Positions 1 to 9,766 are shown, numbered from the stretch's first letter. The stretch is DNA of 64,000 nt from Streptoverticillium olivoreticuli subsp. olivoreticuli (GCF_003391135.1 NZ_CP031455.1:1364001-1428000), one strand, 5' to 3'. The notes: generated by a model from the letters alone, not told the origin. A program made the numbers and translations.

Positions 1-1
1 C

Positions 2-2131
2 ACTCCGCACCGCGCGTACGGCGGTGGCTACGAGTACCGGGACAGCAAGATCTCCGGTTTCAGCCTCACCCATCTGTCGGGGCCCGGCTGCCGGGCCGCC
101 GGGGACGTGCCCATCCTCCCGGTCACCGGACGGCTGCCCGGGAATCCGGGCGAGGCCACGTCCGGTTTCAGCCACGCGCACGAGCACACCGGCATCGGCT
201 ACTACGGGGTGACCGACACGGCGGGGATCACCACGGAGCTGACCTCCGCGACCCGGGCGGGGCTCGGCCGCTTCACGTTCCCCCGTGGCGCCGACTCCCG
301 TCTGCTGCTCAAGCTCGGCGGAGGGGCGACGCAGGTCGACGGCACCCGCGCGCGGGCGGTCGGTGACCACGAGGTCGTGGGCGCGGTCGACAGCGGCCAC
401 TTCTGCGGTGCCAAGAACCGCTACACCCTGCACTTCGACATCCGCTTCGACCGCCCGTTCACCGGCAGCGGTACGTGGGCGGGCGGCGCCGTCCGCCCGA
501 AGGGCGGCGCCCTCGCCCGGGGCAGACACGTCGCGTCCGCCGCCCCGGCCCCCGGCGCGGGCGGGATGTATCTGACCTTCGACACGAGGACCGCGCGTAC
601 GGTCACGGCGGCGGTGGGCATCTCGTACACCAGCGACGCCAACGCCGTACGGAACCTGGAGCAGGAGGTGGGGGGCCGCGGCTTCGACGGCGTCAGGCAG
701 CGCGGTCACGACGCGTGGAACCGCGTGCTGGGGCGTGTGCGGATCGGTGGCGGCAGCCACGACCAGCAGGTGCAGTTCTACACCGCGCTCTATCACGCGC
801 TGCTGCACCCCAACGTCTTCTCCGACGTCAACGGCCAGTACGCGGGCATGGACGGGCGGACGCACACGCTCGCCGCCGGGCAGCGCGCCCAGTACGCGAA
901 CTACTCCGGCTGGGACACCTACCGCTCCCAGGCCCAGCTGATGGCCCTGGTCGCGCCGTGGACCGCCGGTGACGCCGTCACCTCGATGCTCAACGGCTAC
1001 GACCAGACGGGGCTGCTGCCCAAGTGGGCGCAGAACAACGGCGAGAGCTACGTCATGGCCGGGGATCCGGCCGCCGCGATCATCGCCGGCTCCTACGCCT
1101 TCGGGGCGCGCGGCTTCGACACCGCGCACGCGCTGGAGGTGATGGTCCACCAGGCGACCGCGCCCAACGCCGACCGGCCGGGCGAGGCGGTCCGCGACGC
1201 GAAGGGGTATCTCCCGGCCGACCACACCACGTGGGGGTGCTGCAACTTCTACGGGCCGGTCTCCACCCAGCTGGAGTACGACACCGCGGACTACGCGCTC
1301 GCCGCGATGGCCAGGTCCCTGGGCAGGCACGGCACGTACACGCGCTTCGCGACCAGGGCCCAGGACTGGCGGAACGTCTTCAACCCGGGGACCGGCTACC
1401 TCCAGGCCAGGCTCGCCGACGGCCGGTTCGCCCCGGGGTTCACCCCGGCCACCGCCTACGGCTTCATCGAGGGCACCTCCGCGCAGTACACCCCGATGAT
1501 CCCCTTCAACCTCAAGGCGCTGATCGCGGCGCGTGGTGGCCCCCGGGCGTACGGCGGCTACCTCGACAGCCTCTTCACCGACCTCAGGAAACCGGGCGGC
1601 ACCAACGCCGACCTCGGCAACGAGCCGAGCCTGGGGATCCCCTGGCAGTACGACTACCTGGCACAGCCCTGGAAGACGCAGGCGCTGATCCGCCGGATCC
1701 AGCAGACGCTGTACTCCAACACCCCCGCCGGGACCTTCGGCAACGACGACCTCGGCGCCATGAGCTCGTGGTACGTCTTCTCCGCGCTCGGCATGTACCC
1801 CGAGACGCCGGGGACGGACATCCTGGTGCTCGGCAGCCCGCTCTTCCCCCGGGCGGAACTGAGTCTGGGGACCGGCCGTACGCTGCGCATCAGCGCTCCG
1901 CAGGCCCGGACCGAGGCACCGTACGTGCGGGCGCTGGAGGTCGACGGCCGGGCGTGGGACAAGTCCTGGATCGGCTTCGGCGCGCTCCGTCGCGGCGGCA
2001 GCCTGGACTACGCGCTGGACACCCGTCCGCACACCGACTGGGCCTCCTCGCCGGGCTCCGTGCCGCCGTCGGACGCGACCGGGCAGCGTGAGGCCCACGC
2101 CATCGGCCGCGCCACCCGGCATCGCCGGTAA
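2..2131 (+). CDS. GH92 alpha-mannosidase, 5' truncated by the window
   Basis: This is a probable exo-acting alpha-1,2-mannosidase of glycoside hydrolase family 92, a calcium-dependent family that trims mannose from glycans and is usually secreted. The frame is open from base 2, so the N-terminus and any signal peptide lie outside the window. The visible part starts in the N-terminal beta-sandwich (GFSLTHLSGPGC, a typical GH92 block). It continues through the (alpha/alpha)6 barrel with NNGESYVMAGDP and ends with the family block GNDDLGAMSSWYVFSALGMY about 100 residues before the stop. The C-terminus looks complete. It converges on the flavin monooxygenase gene with only 8 bp between stops and is probably unrelated to that cluster. 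The family call rests on motif recognition, not on an alignment. Confidence 0.9.
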   Translation, partial: TPHRAYGGGYEYRDSKISGFSLTHLSGPGCRAAGDVPILPVTGRLPGNPGEATSGFSHAHEHTGIGYYGVTDTAGITTELTSATRAGLGRFTFPRGADSRLLLKLGGGATQVDGTRARAVGDHEVVGAVDSGHFCGAKNRYTLHFDIRFDRPFTGSGTWAGGAVRPKGGALARGRHVASAAPAPGAGGMYLTFDTRTARTVTAAVGISYTSDANAVRNLEQEVGGRGFDGVRQRGHDAWNRVLGRVRIGGGSHDQQVQFYTALYHALLHPNVFSDVNGQYAGMDGRTHTLAAGQRAQYANYSGWDTYRSQAQLMALVAPWTAGDAVTSMLNGYDQTGLLPKWAQNNGESYVMAGDPAAAIIAGSYAFGARGFDTAHALEVMVHQATAPNADRPGEAVRDAKGYLPADHTTWGCCNFYGPVSTQLEYDTADYALAAMARSLGRHGTYTRFATRAQDWRNVFNPGTGYLQARLADGRFAPGFTPATAYGFIEGTSAQYTPMIPFNLKALIAARGGPRAYGGYLDSLFTDLRKPGGTNADLGNEPSLGIPWQYDYLAQPWKTQALIRRIQQTLYSNTPAGTFGNDDLGAMSSWYVFSALGMYPETPGTDILVLGSPLFPRAELSLGTGRTLRISAPQARTEAPYVRALEVDGRAWDKSWIGFGALRRGGSLDYALDTRPHTDWASSPGSVPPSDATGQREAHAIGRATRHRR

Positions 2132-2139
2132 GGCGCCCG

Positions 2140-3699
2140 TCAGGTCTTCCGCACGAACCACCGGTCCAGGTAGGTCCTGAGCGCCCGGTCGTCGGTCGCC
2201 CGGGCGCTCAGGCCGATGTGGCCGTCGGGGCGTACGAGCAGCAGGGTGCCGTCGGGCCGTGTGCGGTGCCCTGGCGGCTCCGTCCGGATCGTGAACAGCG
2301 CGACCGGCATCACATACCGGTCCGTCAGCTTCCGGAGCTCGGAGGTGCCACTGCCGTCGCCGGTGAGGAGCAGCGACCAGCGCTGGTACGAGAGCAGGTC
2401 GTGGAGGCGGCCGGGACCGGTATCGCTGACCACCCGCAGGTCGGGCAGCCTGTCGCCCGGGCGGAGCGGGCTCGGACCGGCCCGGCCCGTGGACAGCGCG
2501 CTCTTGCGGTGGTTCCTGGCGAAGTCGCTGAGGATCAGGGCTCCTTGGCGTGCGAAGCGTTCGCTGCGGAGGGCTTGCGGGAGGATCAATTGGATCGCGG
2601 TGAGGGTGGGTCGGTTCGGCGGGATCTCCAGGATGTTCCGGCGCATCTGCCGCATGACTTCCTGCGCCGTGTGCCGCTGTTCGGTGTTGTAGGTGTCGAG
2701 CAGGGCGTCGGTGGCCCAGCCGTGGTGCACGGCGGCGAGTTTCCAGCCGAGGTTGTGCGCGCCGAGCAGACCGGTGTTGAGTCCGTGGCCGCCGATCGGC
2801 GCCCACAGATGGCCGCTGTCGCCCGCGAGCAGGGCGTGGCCCTGGCGCAGGGTGGCCGCGAGGCGGTCGTGGAAGCGGGACCGGTTCGCCCAGTAGGGGT
2901 CGGTCGGCACGAGGCGGACACCGGGTTCGCCGGTCGCCCGGGCTACCAGGGACTCCATCTCCCGTGGGGTCGGCGGCTCTTGGGGATGGGGGGCGGGATC
3001 CGGGCAGAAGGCGAAGAACCGCGTTCCGCGGCCGGGGACGGGGTCGGTGATCAGCGTGACGCCGAGGTTGATGAAGATGCGGGTGACCCCGGGGTCGTAG
3101 GGGTGGCTCCAGTCGGGTTCGGCGTTGAGTTGCACGCACTGGAGGTTGTGGCGCTCTTCGCCCTCGAAGGGGATGCCCAGGGACTTGCGCACGATGCTGT
3201 GGGAGCCTTCGCAGCCGATCACCCACCGGCAGTCGACCGTGCGGGTGTGCCCGTCGGGGCCGCGCAGGTCGACCTCGGCGCTCCCCTCGCCGACCCGTAC
3301 GGCCACAGCTTCGGTGGACCACTGGACGTCGGGGCCCAGTTGCCGGAGGCGGTCGCGCAGCAGGCGCTCGACGACGTCCTGCTCGATGGAGAGCGGGCCG
3401 GGGTAGGCGGTGTCCGGCAACTGCACCTGCTGGACGCCCGCCCGGCGTCCGCGCACATGGAACTCGCCCCTGTTCAGGGGCAGTCCCTGGCCCATGACCA
3501 CGTCCGCGCACCCCAGGTCGCGCAGGGCTTCCAGGGCGCGCTGCCAGATGACGCTGGCGCGGGGTTCGCGTTTCGTGCTCGGTCCCTTGTCGACGACGAT
3601 GGTGTCCATGCCGTACCGGCGCAGGGCGATCGCCAGCGTCAGCCCGGTCGGTCCCGCGCCGATGACCACGGCGTCCCGTACGTTCCTGGGGGCGCTCAC
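2140..3699 (-). CDS. FAD-dependent aromatic monooxygenase of the bisindole cluster (PheA/TfdB/RebC class)
   Basis: This is a 519-residue class A flavoprotein hydroxylase. The N-terminal FAD motif GAGPTG is at residues 10-20, a CEGSHSIVRK block replaces the usual DG motif, and the ribose/FMN-side motif reads GDSGHLWAPIGGHGLNTG, with SGH where most relatives have AAH. The C-terminal 150 residues resemble the thioredoxin-like tail of this class. I start it at the GTG that overlaps the upstream stop as GTGA, which makes it translationally coupled to the imine-reductase-like gene; longer open sequence upstream lies inside that gene. In the staurosporine and rebeccamycin pathways StaC/RebC of this fold set the oxidation state of the central ring. 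Whether this enzyme does that job, or cleaves or hydroxylates the core as in indolotryptoline pathways, cannot be told here. Confidence 0.85.
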   Translation of the reverse strand: MSAPRNVRDAVVIGAGPTGLTLAIALRRYGMDTIVVDKGPSTKREPRASVIWQRALEALRDLGCADVVMGQGLPLNRGEFHVRGRRAGVQQVQLPDTAYPGPLSIEQDVVERLLRDRLRQLGPDVQWSTEAVAVRVGEGSAEVDLRGPDGHTRTVDCRWVIGCEGSHSIVRKSLGIPFEGEERHNLQCVQLNAEPDWSHPYDPGVTRIFINLGVTLITDPVPGRGTRFFAFCPDPAPHPQEPPTPREMESLVARATGEPGVRLVPTDPYWANRSRFHDRLAATLRQGHALLAGDSGHLWAPIGGHGLNTGLLGAHNLGWKLAAVHHGWATDALLDTYNTEQRHTAQEVMRQMRRNILEIPPNRPTLTAIQLILPQALRSERFARQGALILSDFARNHRKSALSTGRAGPSPLRPGDRLPDLRVVSDTGPGRLHDLLSYQRWSLLLTGDGSGTSELRKLTDRYVMPVALFTIRTEPPGHRTRPDGTLLLVRPDGHIGLSARATDDRALRTYLDRWFVRKT

Positions 3700-4580
3700 G
3701 CCGGGCCGCCCTTGCTCATGAACTCGATCAGGCGCGCGAAGCTGTCGTCGCCGTGTCCCGCGTCGACCGCACGCCCGGTCAGCTCCTGGAACAGCTCCGG
3801 GAGGCCGGAGGACACTCCGCGGAGCTCGCTCGCGTGGGCGAGGATGTCCATGGTCATGAGGTGGAGCCGCAGGGGGAAGTCGCCGCCCGGGTAGTGCCCG
3901 GAGTCGATGTGCGGCGCGTGGGCGCTCATGAAGGCGCGGACGGTCTTCGTCCAGCGGTCGGCCACTTCGGTGTAGGCCGTGGCCGTCACGTTGCCGCCGG
4001 GTCCGTCGGCGCCGATGAGCGCCGCTCCGTGGAGCCAGCCGGTCAGGGTGCCCCACATCAGGGCCAGGAGCGCGGTGTCGTACACGGAGGGCCGCGCGGT
4101 GTCGGTGCCCACGTGCACCGGGTCACCGAGGGCGGCGAGCGTCCCGCGGCAGTCCTCGAAGACGGGCCGCGGACCGCCGTAGAGGAGCAGGGCGTCCGGG
4201 GCGCCGATGCCCGGCGGGGTCGTCATGATCACACCGTCGAGGTAGCGGACACCGTGCCGCTCGGCCCAGGCGGTCGTCTCCCGTGCGTGCTCCGGGGAGC
4301 CGGAGGTGAGGTTGACGACGGTGCGTCCGGCGAGCTCGCCGGCCATGGGGGTCAGGACCTCGCGGACGGCGTCGTAGGTCGCCAGGCAGACCATGGTCAG
4401 TGGGCTCGCGGTGACGGCCGCGGTGGCCGTGGCCGCCTCGGCGGCGTCCTGCGTGGCGAAGGCGTCCGCCTTGCCGGGCGTTCGGTTCCAGACGGTGGTC
4501 CGGTGGCCCGCGGCCAGGAACGCGGCCGCCAGCGCCGCCCCCATCGGCCCCAGGCCGAGGACGGTCACATCGGCGCACAT
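3696..4580 (-). CDS. Imine-reductase-like NADP-dependent dehydrogenase
   Basis: This 294-residue protein belongs to the beta-hydroxyacid dehydrogenase / 6-phosphogluconate dehydrogenase superfamily and looks most like bacterial imine reductases. The Rossmann motif GLGPMGAALA begins at residue 8. WNRTPGKAD follows at about residue 31, where N-R-T is the usual NADP-selecting pattern. The C-terminal helical half contains VYDTALLALMW and the ending GHGDDSFARLIEF, which is typical of imine reductases. The start is the ATG preceded by AGGGGGG at good spacing. It heads a two-gene minus-strand operon with the flavin monooxygenase and diverges from the StaO-type gene, so it probably reduces a C=N bond in a bisindole intermediate. 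A plain beta-hydroxyacid dehydrogenase is the main alternative. Confidence 0.75.
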   Translation of the reverse strand: MCADVTVLGLGPMGAALAAAFLAAGHRTTVWNRTPGKADAFATQDAAEAATATAAVTASPLTMVCLATYDAVREVLTPMAGELAGRTVVNLTSGSPEHARETTAWAERHGVRYLDGVIMTTPPGIGAPDALLLYGGPRPVFEDCRGTLAALGDPVHVGTDTARPSVYDTALLALMWGTLTGWLHGAALIGADGPGGNVTATAYTEVADRWTKTVRAFMSAHAPHIDSGHYPGGDFPLRLHLMTMDILAHASELRGVSSGLPELFQELTGRAVDAGHGDDSFARLIEFMSKGGPA

Positions 4581-4875
4581 ATTTCCCCCCTGCCTCATCG
4601 ATTCACACGGGAAACCAGTGAATTGCCCGCGCGTCACGGCATTCATCTCTTTCTTCCCCGGCGGCATCTCGCTACTCGTCGGGAATTCCCGGGAAGGGCG
4701 CGCAGGGGGCGCACGGGCAGGGCTTGCGAAAGAGAAAGCGGGCGCGCGGGCGTTGATGACCCGCCAGGCCGTGCGACCTCTATCCGCCACCGATCCGCGT
4801 ACCCCGGTCTACGCAATTCGTCGGCGAACCCGTCAATTCCAGTTGTCAAATTCAAGATGCCCTGAAACCCTCTTA

Positions 4876-4909
4876 CTTCCGGCCGGAAGCATGTGAAATC
4901 CCTATAGGG
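4876..4909. promoter_or_regulatory. Two palindromes in the divergent promoter of the bisindole cluster
   Basis: The 371-bp gap between the imine-reductase-like gene and the oxidase gene (4581-4951) is clearly more AT-rich than its surroundings and must hold both promoters. It contains a perfect 14-bp palindrome CTTCCGGCCGGAAG (4876-4889) and, 10 bp on, a perfect 10-bp palindrome CCCTATAGGG (4900-4909) that includes a possible -10 element TATAGG. No regulator gene for the cluster is present in the window. Their role as operators is inference. Confidence 0.4.
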
Positions 4910-4951
4910 CTCCACGGGGGAGATTTTCGCGTATTGTCAGGAGCGGGGGGA

Positions 4952-6475
4952 ATGCACGACACATTGCGTAATTGGCATGCTCACGGCCCGGGAAAGGCCT
5001 GGCCTGCGGGGCCTCGGGTCCTCGTGCTGGGAGCCGGAATGGCCGGGCTCGTGACGGCCTACGAGCTGGAGCGGCGCGGCTACCGCGTCGAAGTACTCGA
5101 AGGCGGTCCGCGCATCGGCGGCCGCGTGCACACCCACCGTTTCGGCCCGGGGCCCGGTGCGCCCGCCGTGGAACTGGGCGCGATGCGCATTCCCACCCAC
5201 CACCGGCACACGCTGGAATACATCAGGCTGCTGGGCCTCGAAGGAGAACTCCGCCCGTTCACCACACTCCTGTCGGAGGAGAACGCCTATCTGCGGATCG
5301 CGGACGGCTTCGTGCGGATCCGCGACGCGGCCCGGCCGCTGTGCGAGGACTTCCGGCGCGAACTGGCGGTGCACCGGCCCGGGTTGCACCACACCCATGA
5401 GGTCACGGTCTTCGGGGCGTGGCTGACCGCCGTGGTCGACGCCATAGCGCCGCCCGACCTGCGGGAGGCGCTCCGTGACGATCTGCGCCGCCAGCTCCTC
5501 GACCTGGTCGCGGGCGTCGATCTGCTGCCGCACCTGCGGGGCGCGGCCGGGGACCGGGTCGACCTGCACTCGCTCTTCGCCGCGCACCCGGGCCTGCGCG
5601 CGGGGTGCAGCGGGCGGCTCGGCACCTTCCTCGACGACATCCTCACCGAGACCAGCCCGGCGCTGCTGCGGCTGCACGGCGGCATGGACCGGCTCCCGTA
5701 CGGGCTGGCGGAGCGGCTCACGGGCCCGGTGCGGCTCGGCCACCGGGTCGTGGGCCTGCGGGTCCGGCAGAACGACGTGCTGGTCCGGGTGCGCGCGGGC
5801 GGCCGGACGACGGTGCGGCACGCGGACTTCGCCGTCTGCGCGCTGCCGTTCCCGGCCCTGCGGCGCATACGCCTGAGCGGACTGGACGCCGACAAGCTGG
5901 CGGTGCTGGACGCCGTGCAGTACTGCCCGGCCACCAAGGTGGCGTTCCACTGCCGGGAGCCGTTCTGGCGGGCGTACGGCATCGAGGGCGGGGCCTCGTA
6001 CACCGGCGGGAGCATCCGTCAGACCTACTACCCGGCCGTGGACGGCATACCGGGGCGCGGGGCCGCGCTGCTGGCCAGCTACACGATCGGTCAGGAGGCC
6101 GCGCGGCTCGGCCGGATGTCGCCGCGCCGCCGGCACCGGCTCGTCCTGGAGGAGCTCGGCGCGGTCCACCCCGAGCTGCTGCGGCCCGGCATGGTGCTGG
6201 GCGCCGTGAGCACGGCCTGGGGGGACGGCTCGCCCTGGAGCGCCGGATGCACCACGCGCTGGGGCAAGAGCACCGACGAATGCGAGGCCGAACGGGCCCG
6301 CGCGGCGCGGCCGGTGAACCGGCTGTTCTTCGCGGGCGAGCACTGCTCCACGGCCCCGGCGTGGATCGAGGGAGCGGTCGAATCCGCACTGGAGGCCGTC
6401 GACGGACTCGTCGCCCACGGCGCGGGCCGCCGGGCGGGCGTATCAGGCCACCACGACCCGGCGGGAGCCCTGTGA
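4952..6475 (+). CDS. Tryptophan oxidase, StaO/RebO/VioA type
   Basis: This is a 507-residue FAD-dependent L-amino-acid oxidase of the flavin amine oxidase family. The dinucleotide-binding motif GAGMAGLVTAYELERRGY lies near residue 30, followed by the GG-doublet region GPRIGGRVHTHRF and ELGAMRIP. The C-terminal FAD-binding end reads FFAGEHCS and WIEGAVESAL. In staurosporine, rebeccamycin and violacein synthesis the homologue oxidises L-tryptophan to the indole-3-pyruvate imine. The next gene is a StaD/RebD/VioB-type partner overlapping by one base, which makes tryptophan the likely substrate. I chose the ATG behind AGGAG and a run of G rather than the TTG six codons upstream. Confidence 0.88.
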   Translation: MHDTLRNWHAHGPGKAWPAGPRVLVLGAGMAGLVTAYELERRGYRVEVLEGGPRIGGRVHTHRFGPGPGAPAVELGAMRIPTHHRHTLEYIRLLGLEGELRPFTTLLSEENAYLRIADGFVRIRDAARPLCEDFRRELAVHRPGLHHTHEVTVFGAWLTAVVDAIAPPDLREALRDDLRRQLLDLVAGVDLLPHLRGAAGDRVDLHSLFAAHPGLRAGCSGRLGTFLDDILTETSPALLRLHGGMDRLPYGLAERLTGPVRLGHRVVGLRVRQNDVLVRVRAGGRTTVRHADFAVCALPFPALRRIRLSGLDADKLAVLDAVQYCPATKVAFHCREPFWRAYGIEGGASYTGGSIRQTYYPAVDGIPGRGAALLASYTIGQEAARLGRMSPRRRHRLVLEELGAVHPELLRPGMVLGAVSTAWGDGSPWSAGCTTRWGKSTDECEAERARAARPVNRLFFAGEHCSTAPAWIEGAVESALEAVDGLVAHGAGRRAGVSGHHDPAGAL

Positions 6476-9400
6476 TGAGCGTGTTCGACCTGCCGCGGCT
6501 GCACTTCGGCGGGACCGCGACGACCCGGCTGCCGACCGGCCCGCGCTGCGGGCTGATCGACCTCGCCACCCACCGGGCGCTGACCGACGACGGCCCCTTC
6601 CCCACGGACCGGCCCGCCGCCGAGTACCACGCCTTCCTGCACCGCCGCGGCCCCCGCTTCGGCAGCGACGGACGGCCGGACGCCGAAGGGGAGTTCAGCG
6701 GCGCGAAGGGCTGGAACTTCGACGGCAACGGCCACTTCTGGCTGGACGCCCGGGTCACCCGTGCCGAGATCCCGGACGGGCGGGCCGGCCCCGCCGACCC
6801 CGTCATCGGCAGCAGCGTCGACGTCTGGGGCCACTACAACCCCTATCTGCGCACCACCGTCAACCGTGCGCGGATCCTCGACGTGGACCCGGCCTCCCGC
6901 TGGACGACGGCGCTGATGGTCGGCCGGTTCGGGCTGGGCCGGCGCGGCCGCTCGCACGACGACGGCTACCTCTTCACCGGTGGCGTCAGCGGCCTCCACC
7001 CGCCGCGCTGGGCCGACTTCGGACACATCCGGGACGTCGGCGACCACTTCCTGGCCCCGCAGCTGCGCTACTGCGCGGTCCACCAGTTCGTGGTGCCCGG
7101 GGGCGAGCTCGACTGGCTCCCGGACGCGGGGCGCTCCCCCGCCGTGAGCGCCCTGCGCGCCGCGCTGGAGGCCGGCGCGGACGGCGTGGTGGTGCAGCTC
7201 GCGCTGGACGACATGGCCTCGCCGCGAGTCCCCGACGCCCCCAGCCTGTGGCGGGTGCGGGGCACGGTCGCGCCCTGGCACGCCCATGAGCTGCGCACCT
7301 ACCCCGCGGGACGGCTGCTCGTCCCCCGCCCGTACGCCCCCCTGCACCATCTGACCGTCGAGGTGGCACGGGGCCGCGCCGTCCTCAACATGCTCTCCGC
7401 CGTGCCCCTCGCCTCCCGGGCGCCGGAGCCGGGCCCGGGCCCGCTGCACCGGCTCGGTCCGCCCCTGGACGCCGGTGAACTGGAGCTGCGCACGGCCGGT
7501 TCGGGCCGGCTCATCGCCCGGGTCCCGTCGGAGGCGTACCTCTCGGACGCGACGTGCGGGATCGTCACCGTGCCCGCCGAGCACGGCTGGCAGGAGGCGG
7601 AGGAGCAGGCGCTGTATCTGACCGGCATCGGGGCGTCGGGCAGGCGCGAGACGCTGCTGACCGAGCGGGAGATCAACATCCAGACGGACGAGGCGCTCCT
7701 GGTCCTGCACCACCGCGACCGGGCGCGCGGGCACGACCACGCCGTGCGGGTGCCGCTGCGCGCTTACGTGCGCGGCCGCCCGGCGAGCGCGGGGAAGGTG
7801 TACGTACGGCAATACTTCAACCCCCGCGCCCTGCCCGGCAACAGCACGGCGGGCGCGTCCACGGCGCTGTGCGGGGACGCGGTCGTCCTCGGGGCGCGCG
7901 GGTCGGACGCGTACGCCCCCGAGTGCGTGGTGGAGACCGACGAACAGGGGCACGGGCTGCTCACCCTGCGCGGCGAACGGGCGGGCACCTGCCGCGTGCT
8001 GCTCGCCGCCGGACCGGCCGATCTGCCGCCCGTCGACCCGAACATGCCGGGCTCGGCCTGGAGGACGTACGACGACGAGGACGCGCTCGGCTACTGGGCG
8101 GGCGCCGGGTCCCTGGCCGTACGCGTCCTGCCGGACGACTGGCACCTGGACGACGTGCCGCGCGAGGAGGTCGGCTTCGAGCTGCTGCACCGGGAGGTCT
8201 TCGCCTACTACGAGCACATCTCCTCCTTCATGCGCTCGGAGGTCTTCAGCCTCGCCGACCGCTGCAAGGTCGAGACGTACGCCGAGCTGGTCTGGCAGAT
8301 GTGCGATCCGGCGAACAAATCGAAGACGTACTACATGCCGCCGACCCGCGACCTCTCCGACCCCAAGGCCCGGCTGCTGCTGGCGTATCTGCGCAATCTC
8401 CAGGCGCGCGTCCGCCCGCCCCTGACCGCCCCGGGGCCCCTGTCCGCGGAACCCGCGATCACCACGCGGGGCGAGCTGTGGGCGGTGCTGAAGCAGGCGG
8501 CCGCACTGGAACTGGCGGTGATGCTCCAGTACTTGTACGCGGCGTTCTCCGTACCGACGCACGGTGCGGGGCTCGCGTACGTGCGCCACGGCCGGTGGAC
8601 GGCACAGCAGCTGGAACTCGCGTGCGGCGGGGGCGGGACGACGCTGGACGACGGGATGCGCGGCAGCCTGCTGACCGTGGCCCGCGAGGAAATGATCCAC
8701 TTCCTGCTGGTGAACAACATCATCATGGCGATGGGCGAGCCGTTCCACGTTCCGCTGATCGACTTCGCGACGGTGGGCGGCGAACTGCCGGTCCCGCTCG
8801 ACTTCGCACTGGAGCCGTTGGGCGTCGGCAGCGTGCAGCGCTACATCGCCATCGAGCAGCCCGCGGCGCTCGTCCCGGAGATCCGGCGCGACCTCGGGCC
8901 CGGCGCCCCGGGGCGGGCCGGGGGCTTCACCTGGACGTCGGTCAGCGAGCTGTACGCGGGGGTGCGCGAGGGGCTGCGGCGCGTCCCGGACCTGTTCCTG
9001 GTGGAGAAGGGGCGCGGCGGCGGCGAGCACCACCTGTTCCTGCGGGAGTCGGTCAACACCGCCCATCCGGACTACCAGTTGGAGGTCGACGACCTCTCCA
9101 GCGCGCTGTTCGCCGTGGACCTCATCACCGAACAGGGCGAGGGCGGGACAGGCCCCGTCGGCGGAGGTCCGTCGGAGATGTCGCACTTCCGGACCTTCCT
9201 GCGGATCGGCGAGCTGCTCACGACCGAGCGGGTGCCCGGCCCGTACGGGCACCCGGTGCCGTGGTCCCCCGCGTACCCGGTGCTGCGCAACCCGACGCTG
9301 AAGGCGGGCGACGGGGCGAGGAGCGCGATCACCGATCCCGAGGCGCGGGCGGTGGCGGGGCTGTTCAACCGCTCGTACCACCTGATGCTCCAGCTGATGG

Positions 9401-9729
9401 CGCAGCACTTCGGTGAGAGCCCGGACGCGAGTCTGCGGCGGTCGAAGCTGATGAACGCCTCGATCGACGTGATGACCGGCATGATGCGCCCGCTCGCCGA
9501 ACTGCTCGTCACCATGGACTCGGGGCGGCGCGGCAGGACGGCGGGGCCGACGTTCGAACTCGACGCGGTGCCCGCCGCGTATCCGCGCCCAGACGTCGCG
9601 CGCCGCTCCCTCGCGCTGCGCTTCGCCCATCTCGCGACGGCGGCACGCAAGTGCGGCCCCGTGCCAGGACAGGTCCCCGAAATGATGGCGTTCTACGCCG
9701 AATCCCTCGGCCGGGCGGCGACCCCGTGA
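6475..9729 (+). CDS. Chromopyrrolate synthase, StaD/RebD/VioB type
   Basis: This is a 1084-residue member of the StaD/RebD/VioB family, about the family's usual length of 1000 or more. These iron/heme-containing enzymes couple two molecules of indole-3-pyruvate imine; StaD and RebD give chromopyrrolic acid, VioB a reactive imine dimer. The N-terminus has the family block DLPRLHFGGTATT. A ferritin-like region lies at about residues 660-780, with ELAVMLQYLYAAFS and, downstream, VAREEMIHFLLVNNI, which carries the expected Glu and His ligands. The ATG overlaps the oxidase stop as TGATG and is preceded by GGGAG. No VioE-type gene is near and a StaP-type P450 follows, so the chromopyrrolate branch rather than the violacein branch is favoured. 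Confidence 0.9.
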   Translation: MSVFDLPRLHFGGTATTRLPTGPRCGLIDLATHRALTDDGPFPTDRPAAEYHAFLHRRGPRFGSDGRPDAEGEFSGAKGWNFDGNGHFWLDARVTRAEIPDGRAGPADPVIGSSVDVWGHYNPYLRTTVNRARILDVDPASRWTTALMVGRFGLGRRGRSHDDGYLFTGGVSGLHPPRWADFGHIRDVGDHFLAPQLRYCAVHQFVVPGGELDWLPDAGRSPAVSALRAALEAGADGVVVQLALDDMASPRVPDAPSLWRVRGTVAPWHAHELRTYPAGRLLVPRPYAPLHHLTVEVARGRAVLNMLSAVPLASRAPEPGPGPLHRLGPPLDAGELELRTAGSGRLIARVPSEAYLSDATCGIVTVPAEHGWQEAEEQALYLTGIGASGRRETLLTEREINIQTDEALLVLHHRDRARGHDHAVRVPLRAYVRGRPASAGKVYVRQYFNPRALPGNSTAGASTALCGDAVVLGARGSDAYAPECVVETDEQGHGLLTLRGERAGTCRVLLAAGPADLPPVDPNMPGSAWRTYDDEDALGYWAGAGSLAVRVLPDDWHLDDVPREEVGFELLHREVFAYYEHISSFMRSEVFSLADRCKVETYAELVWQMCDPANKSKTYYMPPTRDLSDPKARLLLAYLRNLQARVRPPLTAPGPLSAEPAITTRGELWAVLKQAAALELAVMLQYLYAAFSVPTHGAGLAYVRHGRWTAQQLELACGGGGTTLDDGMRGSLLTVAREEMIHFLLVNNIIMAMGEPFHVPLIDFATVGGELPVPLDFALEPLGVGSVQRYIAIEQPAALVPEIRRDLGPGAPGRAGGFTWTSVSELYAGVREGLRRVPDLFLVEKGRGGGEHHLFLRESVNTAHPDYQLEVDDLSSALFAVDLITEQGEGGTGPVGGGPSEMSHFRTFLRIGELLTTERVPGPYGHPVPWSPAYPVLRNPTLKAGDGARSAITDPEARAVAGLFNRSYHLMLQLMAQHFGESPDASLRRSKLMNASIDVMTGMMRPLAELLVTMDSGRRGRTAGPTFELDAVPAAYPRPDVARRSLALRFAHLATAARKCGPVPGQVPEMMAFYAESLGRAATP

Positions 9730-9766
9730 CGGCCCGGCGGTGCGTGATCACAAGGCGAGGTGCGCG

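Noticed and set aside
2140..4056. A 638-residue monooxygenase with an extended N-terminus
   Set aside because: The extra 119 residues are a shadow of the upstream imine-reductase-like gene; the GTG overlapping that gene's stop is the better start.
6091..9630. A 1179-codon minus-strand open frame opposite the chromopyrrolate synthase gene
   Set aside because: Antisense shadow of a real gene with biased composition and no recognisable domain.
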